Assembly: GCA_039519185.1 (NCBI GenBank)
Contig: CM076846.1
Span: forward strand, 127,414,182 to 127,478,181
Direction of reading: 5' to 3'
Origin: Astragalus membranaceus
Lineage: Eukaryota; Streptophyta; Magnoliopsida; Fabales; Fabaceae
Length of the DNA: 64,000 nucleotides
Of the stretch, positions 58,190 to 64,000 are shown piece by piece. How positions within the stretch are numbered: the first letter of the stretch is position 1; the number at the start of each line of letters is the position of its first letter. The notes beneath the pieces are model-generated. The model was not told the origin of the DNA. It was given only the letters and a program-made list of their open reading frames with translations, and ran no database searches. A program made the position numbers and the translations under genes.

Positions 58190-61100
58190 TATTGAGTTGG
58201 AAATCAGAGAAGAATGAAGAAAGAATGCATTTTTGATTCAATGAATGAACTGTTACAATGAGTCTCAGCATATATACAACAAGGACGAAGATCAAGCTTC
58301 ATTTCTACATTCTAACTGAAACAGTTATCATCTAACTGCATAACAAACAACTTCTAACCAACACTAAACTAACTCAACAGTAAACTAACTCAATCAGTAA
58401 CTATGGTTAAATTACAGTGAGTTTACAAAGTAAATTAAAATATATTAACTCTATTACTCCCCCTCAAGTGGGACTATACATATTGTGGAGTCCTAACTCG
58501 GAGATAAGACTTTGAAATACAGAACTTGTAACTGGTTTAGTTAGCATATCTGCTAACTGATGTGCAAAGGAAACGTGGATGAGTTTGATGGTGTTGGAAA
58601 GAACTTTCTCACGGATGAAGTGGCAGTCAATCTCGATGTGTTTAGAACGTTCATGGAAGGATGGATTGGATGCTAAATGGATTGCTGATTGGCTGTCAGA
58701 AAATACCAAGGTAGAGCAAATATTAATTTCAAAGTCTTTGAGCAGTGAGGTGAGCCATTGAACTTCACTAGCCACACTAGCTAAAGATCTATATTCAGCT
58801 TCTGCAGAGGAACGAGATACTACTGACTGTTTCTTTGATTTCCATGAAATCAATGAGTGACCCAAGAAAACACAATATCCCGTAGTACTACGTCGAGTGT
58901 CAGGACAATTTGCCCAGTCAGAATCTGCATAAGCACTTAATTGTAGTGGAGACTGTGCAGAGAAGAAGAGGCCAGTGCCTGGGGTACCTTTGAGGTATCT
59001 CAAGAGGTGGTGAATGGCATCCAAATGTGCTGTTGTTGGGGCTGCCATAAACTGGCTGAGTCTGTTAACTGTGTAACATATATCAGGTCTCGAGATTGTA
59101 AGATATAACAGTCTACCGATGAGTCTTCTGTACAAAGTTATGTCTTCAAGTGGATCACCAACAGTGGCACTCAACTTGAGATTTGGATCCATTGGCAGTA
59201 TTGCAGGCTTGCACTCAGTAAAGCCAGTGTCCTGCAAGAGTGATAGTGTGTATTTCCTTTGTGAAAGTGAAATTCCATCAGAGGTACAAGCTATCTCCAG
59301 CCCCAAAAAATACCTCAGTTTACCAAGTACCTTTAACTTGAACAGTTTAGCAAGTTGCTCCTGCACTTGAGCAACTCTAGTAGCACAAGGACTAGCCACT
59401 ATGATATCATCAACATAGACTAAAATAGCAACATAGGAAGATCCAGAACCAATAGTGAACAAGCTGTAATCATTCTTAGACTGCTTGAAACCCCAATGAA
59501 TAAGAGCAGATGAAAATTTGGTGAACCATTGCCTAGATGCTTGCCTTAAGCCATATATGGATTTGTTCAGTTTGCAAACTAGATGCTCTCCCTTGGTCTT
59601 GTATCCTAGAGGTAGGTCCATATATACTTCTTCAAACAAGTCACCATTCAAGAAGGCATTGTTGACATCTAGTTGTAACAAATGCCATTTCTTGACAGCA
59701 GCAAGGGCTAAAACAACTCTAACAGTGGTCAATTTTGCTACTAGACTAAAGGTATCAGTAAAATCAACCCCTGCTTGTTGTGTATATCCTTTAGCAACTA
59801 AGCGGGCTTTATGTTTGTCAAGAGAGCCATCTGGATTGGTCTTGACCTTGTAGACCCATTTACAACCTATAGTGTGTTTGTCTTTGGGCAAGGGAACAAG
59901 GGTCCAAGTATTGTTGAATTCCATGGCTTCAAGCTCAGCTTGCATTGCTTGTTGCCATTCGGGATACTGAGCTGCTTGGTGGTAGAATTGTGGTTCATAG
60001 TAGGAGGAAATTTGGTTGATGAAATTAGCATAGTTCACAGATAGTTTGGTATGGGAAAGGTAGTTCTGCATGGGATAATGAGATGTATTATTGCAATGAT
60101 AGTTATTTAAGTAGGAAGGAGGGTGGGGAATCCTAGTAGATCTCCTAAGTGATGTGTTATTTGGTTGGACAGGGGGTATGTCTTGAGGGACAGGGACATG
60201 TGGGGTTGTGGGAATTTGAGTGGCTGAAGGAGGCACAAATATAATGTCTGTGCAGGGTTCATTATCAGGTAGGGGCTTTGGAATGACAAAACCAGGGAAA
60301 TTGTCCAAGGTAGGATCAAAATTGGGTAAGTTGTGAAATGGGAATGTTGATTCATGAAAAATGACATCCCTAGATATAAAGAAGGTTCTAGTTTGAAGGT
60401 TATACAGTTTGTAGCCTTTGTAACCGAGAGGGTAACCTAGGAACACCGAAGGGATGGCTCTAGGGGTGAGTTTATCTCTTTTGGATGGGAGGGTGCAAGC
60501 ATAAGCCAAACAGCCAAATGTTCTAAGGGAGTGTAGGTCGGGTTCTTTGTTGAACAGCAACTGATAGGGTGTTTTGTGGTTGAGTAAAGGTGAAGGTGTT
60601 CTATTTATGAGAAATACAGCAGCCTTTAAGCAATCCCCCCAGAAGGTTATATGTGTTCTAGCCTGAAAATAGAGGGCCATGGTGACATTTAAAAGGTGTT
60701 GGTGTTTCCTTTCAACTACAGAGTTTTGTTGTGGTCTTTCCACACAACTAAACTGATGTAGGGTTCCCTTTTCAGCTAGAAATTCAGTAAGAGCCAATTC
60801 CTTTGCATTGTCACTCCTAAGAGTTTTGATAGTAGTGTGAAATTGTGTCTCAACCAGTGCAAAAAATTGTCTAATGTGTACAGGTGCTTCAGACTTGTGA
60901 GATAACATGTATATCCATGTGAATCTAGAATAATCATCTATTAAAGTAAGGAAAAAACGTTTATTATCATATGTAGATGCATGATAAGGCCCCCATATGT
61001 CACAATGAATTATATCAAAGGCTGATTTAGACATGTGGTTTGAAGAAGGAAAAGAGAGTCTTCTTTGTTTAGACAAAGGACAAATGTCACAAGTATGAGA

Positions 61101-63249
61101 TACATTTGAATGAGGAAAAGAAACTCCTAGGATTTTACTAAGAGAAAGTAAACATTTATTTGATAAGTGCCCTAAACGAGCATGCCAAAGTTTGAAAGAA
61201 TTAGTAGAGGAGACCTGACTGCAAGTGTGAGAAGCAGAATCTTGACTTGGTGAAGGTGGAACTGAAACTCCATGGACTTGAGGAGGAGTGTGATGAGCCT
61301 TGAAGAGATACAATCCCTTGTCAAGCTCACCTCTCCCAATCAACTTCATGTGCTTGAGTTCCTGCAACAAGTATTGATTGCCTTGTAAGTACATAGAAAT
61401 ATTGGAAGTTGTCAATAATGAACCAACAGATAAAAGATTGACACTGAAGCTAGGAATATAGAACACATTATGAAGGATGATGTCAGGTCCTAAAGCAACT
61501 GAGCCTATAAAGTGAACTGGTATAACAATGCCATTTGGTAAACTAACAGAATAACCTTTGACTCGTTTAATAGAGATGAAATTGGCTAATGTCTAAGCTA
61601 TGTGACATGTGGCACCAGTATCAATAATCCAGATATGATAAGCAAGGGATAATTCCAAATACTTAGCAGAAGTAAGATTCAAACAAACATGGAACACATT
61701 ACCTGCACCTTCAGTAGCAATGGAAGCCTCAGAGGTAGGGGTAGCAGCCTGTTGCATCTGTGTGGAGAGGAGGGCCATGAGCATCTTGCATTGATCTTGA
61801 GTAAAATTACCACTGGATGAAGGTTCTGTAGTACCCGAGACATGGTTCACAGATGCAGAGTGTGTTGTAGTGGGCTTGTTCTTGCCATAACCGGATGGGT
61901 AACCATGTAATTTCTAGCATTTGTCAGCCGTGTGGCCAAGAATCCCACAATGAGTGCACAAGGGACGTTCTTTCTTGGTGGATGTAGGTTTGGAGACATT
62001 CTTGGTCTGATATGCCTTAATAGCAAATGCAATTTGTGACTCTAAAGAAGGACTGTTCTTAGAGCTAAGTTCACGGTGCTTCTCATCTTGGAGAACAAGA
62101 GAGAAGACCTTAGCAATGGGGGGAATGGGATCCATGGTGAGGATTTGACCTCGAACGTGAGAGAATCCATCGGAGAGACCCATGAGGAAAACCATAACAT
62201 ACTCTCTCTCGGTTTCAGCAATGAGTGGCCTAATACCACCACAATTGCAAGTATTTTCAGCCTTGAACTCTTGAAGTTCTTCCCACAAGGCTTTCAGTTT
62301 GGTATAGTATTGTGTGACAGAAAGGTTACCTTGTTCAAGAGCGTTGATTTCCTTGCGAAGCTGGTATATGCGAGGTCCATTGACTTGCTGAAAACGGTTC
62401 TTGAGGTCATTCCAGATATCGAAAGCAGAGTTGGCATAAACGATTGAAGTGACGATATCTTTAGACACGGCGTTGAGTAGCCAAGAGCAGACGATGTTGT
62501 CGTTCCTCTTCCATGCTGCCTGAGAGTTAGCATCGGTGGTTGCAGGGTACGGAAATGATCCATCAACGTAGCAATACTTGTTTTTACCTTTGAGCGCAAA
62601 CCTCATCGAGCGATACCACGAGTTGTAGTTATCGCCGGTGAGCGTTTGAGAGACCAGTACCAATCCCGGTTGATCATTGGAGTGGAGGTAAAGTGGATCG
62701 GAAACATTACGATTCTCGGTGTGGTGAGGTTCAACGGGAGCAGCCATTGAAGCACGAACTGAGAAATGTGACAATTTAGGGTTCAAGGTGAGAGCAAGAA
62801 CAGGGAAATAGATCTCAGAAATGAAGAATTTCTGAAATAAAGAGATGAAAAGGACACGAATCGAAGGCTTACGAAACAAGAATTGAAGAATCAAAAGCGA
62901 ATCGAAGTGATGAATCGTTCCACGATGATGATTTCGAAGAACAATTAGGACGCGGAAGCAAAAGCGATTTCTAGTGATACCATATTGAGTTGGAAATCAG
63001 AGAAGAATGAAGAAAGAATGCATTTTTGATTCAATGAATGAACTGTTACAATGAGTCTCAGCATATATACAACAAGGACGAAGATCAAGCTTCACTTCTA
63101 CATTCTAACTGAAACAGTTATCATCTAACTGCATAACAAACAACTTCTAACCAACAGTAAACTAACTCAACAGTAAACTAACTCAATCAGTAACTATGGT
63201 TAAATTACAGTGAGTTTACAAAGTAAATTAAAATATATTAACTCTATTA
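58190..63249 (-). mobile_element. Young Copia retrotransposon, 5.06 kb, TSD ATCTT
   Basis: Two 267-base LTRs (58190-58456, 62983-63249) differ at two positions. The 5-base duplication is ATCTT (58185-58189, 63250-63254). Inside the right LTR, 62982 downward reads TGGTATCACTAG, a primer-binding site for initiator tRNA-Met. Inside the left LTR is the polypurine tract CTTGAGGGGGAG. The LTRs begin TAATAGAGTT and end AACTCAATA on the minus strand, so their ends are TA...TA, not TG...CA. The duplication and primer site agree on these borders. Confidence 0.95.
58464..62747 (-). CDS. Copia Gag-Pol polyprotein with two amber stops
   Basis: One frame of 1428 codons runs from ATG 62745-62747 to a stop at 58464. 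Order: Gag (MAAPVEPHH..., FDIWNDLKNRFQQVNGPRIY, zinc knuckle CTHCGILGHTADKC), protease WIIDTGATCHIA, integrase (HARLGH...CDIC, CDIWGPYH, TLRSDNAKE, ERPQQNSVVERKHQ), RT (CKWVYKVKTNPDGSL, FLNGDLFEEVYM, ILVYVDDIIVA) and RNase H (TTGYCVFLGHSLISWKSKKQ, KHIEIDCHFIREKV, ADMLTKP). In Copia, integrase precedes RT, as here. TAG codons interrupt at 61914-61916, right after the knuckle where Y is usual, and at 61593-61595, right after CHIA. Otherwise all domains look intact. Unless these UAGs are read through, this copy depends on another for proteins. Confidence 0.93.
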
Positions 63250-63304
63250 ATCTTGAAATAAAATAACGGAGACTGTCTTGAATCTTTCTACCTTCAATGC
63301 ATTT

Positions 63305-63872
63305 CTAACTCCTAAACATACCAGAATGTTGAAGTGTTCTGTAGTACTCCCGTATATTTGGGGAGTTTTTAATCTGTTCCCATATCTTGGCTGAAATTTT
63401 CAAGCGTGAAACCGGTCTTGTGAAAGATGGTGACTTCATGAATAAAATAAAATCTGACAAATAGGTAAACATATCACTTGTGTCCTAAATTTTGGTGATT
63501 AGTAAAACTAACTAACTGGGTCTACAAGAAAGGAGGCGATATGGTTATAGCAAAAGAGAAAACTTGACAAATCCTACAATTCAGTAAATGTAGGTATTCA
63601 TATGTGTGCATGGACAGAGAAAGAGCGACCTGATCCTGTAATTTCCATAGTGCAGAAATGTAACTCTCATGCTGAGCTCTTGAATTTTCATCTTTTTTCT
63701 TAAATGGGATTGCAAACAAATTCAGCATGTTAGAATCCATGTGTCCACCATGAAGCATAGAAGATGAAACATGCTCCTCGGGCTTGTTTCCAGCGTGTTC
63801 TCTAACAAAAGAGGATGGTTTCAAATGCTGCATGAGTGCCTTCCTCAAATGCAAAATGTTTTTAGGAGTGAA
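63305..63872 (-). CDS. SMG9-like nonsense-mediated mRNA decay factor, 3' part
   Basis: Two minus-strand exons. 63872-63630 (81 codons) encodes FTPKNILHLRKALMQHLKPS, then LNLFAIPFKKKDENSRAQHE and SYISALWKLQDQ, ending at a GTCGCT donor. 63433-63305 encodes SPSFTRPVSRLKISAKIWEQ, IKNSPNIREYYRTLQHSGMF, RS and stop TAG. The closing 'W..IK.SP...EY.RTLQ' block matches the C-terminus I recall for plant SMG9, and animal SMG9 ends similarly (W..VRKS...EYSRLL). SMG9 is a GTPase-like partner of SMG8 that holds back the SMG1 kinase. The family call is from memory. The 5' part of the gene lies beyond the window or beyond the CACTA end at 63967, which would then sit in an intron. The gene converges on PIRL, with the Copia element between. 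Confidence 0.6.
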
Positions 63873-63966
63873 CTCTTAATTTTGTAGCCTGTAGTACAAG
63901 TCAAATCGGTGGTGGCTCTGAGCATGGGCAGGAAGGGGACCGTCCGGTCCCATTTTTTGAAGGACA

Positions 63967-64000
63967 CACTAGTGCAAAAACAGGAAAAGAATAGGTGTTT
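63967..64000. mobile_element. Possible CACTA terminus at window edge
   Basis: CACTAGTGCAAAAACAGG matches the common plant CACTA terminus CACTAGTGCAAAAA. It is preceded by ACA as a possible 3-base duplication. The rest is outside the window. Confidence 0.4.

Overview
The window is nuclear DNA of a flowering plant, most likely a legume: split genes with AT-rich introns, plant-specific families (group I WRKY, PIRL leucine-rich-repeat protein), and repeats typical of legume genomes (Ogre/Tat-type Ty3 retroelements, tRNA-derived SINEs, MULE, hAT, CACTA and Helitron relatives). The species cannot be fixed from sequence alone. I see three resident genes: the condensin ATPase SMC4 (1-13732, +, only the first codons missing), a PIRL4/5-like LRR protein (54803-57280, +, complete) and the 3' end of an SMG9-like nonsense-mediated-decay factor (63305-63872, -).

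Between SMC4 and PIRL lie about 40 kb of transposable elements, many bounded to the base by target-site duplications (TSDs). In order: a TIR repeat (14254-15125); a 414-bp MULE-type MITE with a 9-bp TSD (15232-15645); an approx. 2.2-kb solo LTR (16052-21442) split by a 3.2-kb Ogre-like solo LTR with TSD GTCAC (17592-20821); a 9.5-kb Tat-lineage retroelement on the minus strand (21557-31027) with decayed gag, RT, two RNase H domains, integrase, an antisense extra ORF and a 47-bp tandem array; a hAT element with TSD GTACAAAC (31079-32380); a fold-back element carrying a SINE (32488-33417); a gag-only Tat-type element (33497-36559) set in an AT microsatellite; a second SINE (38889-39076); a second hAT element (39480-40224); and two Helitron 3' ends (38709 and 45736).

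The most interesting part is 43.6-54.1 kb. A CACTA transposon with clear TIRs, 3-bp TSD and subterminal repeats (46029-52597) has no transposase but carries pieces of at least four host genes, all on the minus strand with exon/intron structure kept: EXO1-like, RBP45-like RRM, an MS5/POLLENLESS3-like TPR protein and a WRKY33-like group I WRKY. It sits inside a Helitron that holds a decayed TPR gene fragment. To its left is another CACTA-like end with a 36-bp-period palindromic array and an EXO70 fragment. These are gene-shuffling (Pack-type) elements, and the apparent WRKY gene is a captured fragment, not a resident locus.

The right end holds PIRL, then a young 5.06-kb Copia element (58190-63249, 267-bp LTRs differing at 2 sites) between PIRL and the convergent SMG9-like gene, and at the edge the start of another possible CACTA element (63967 onward).
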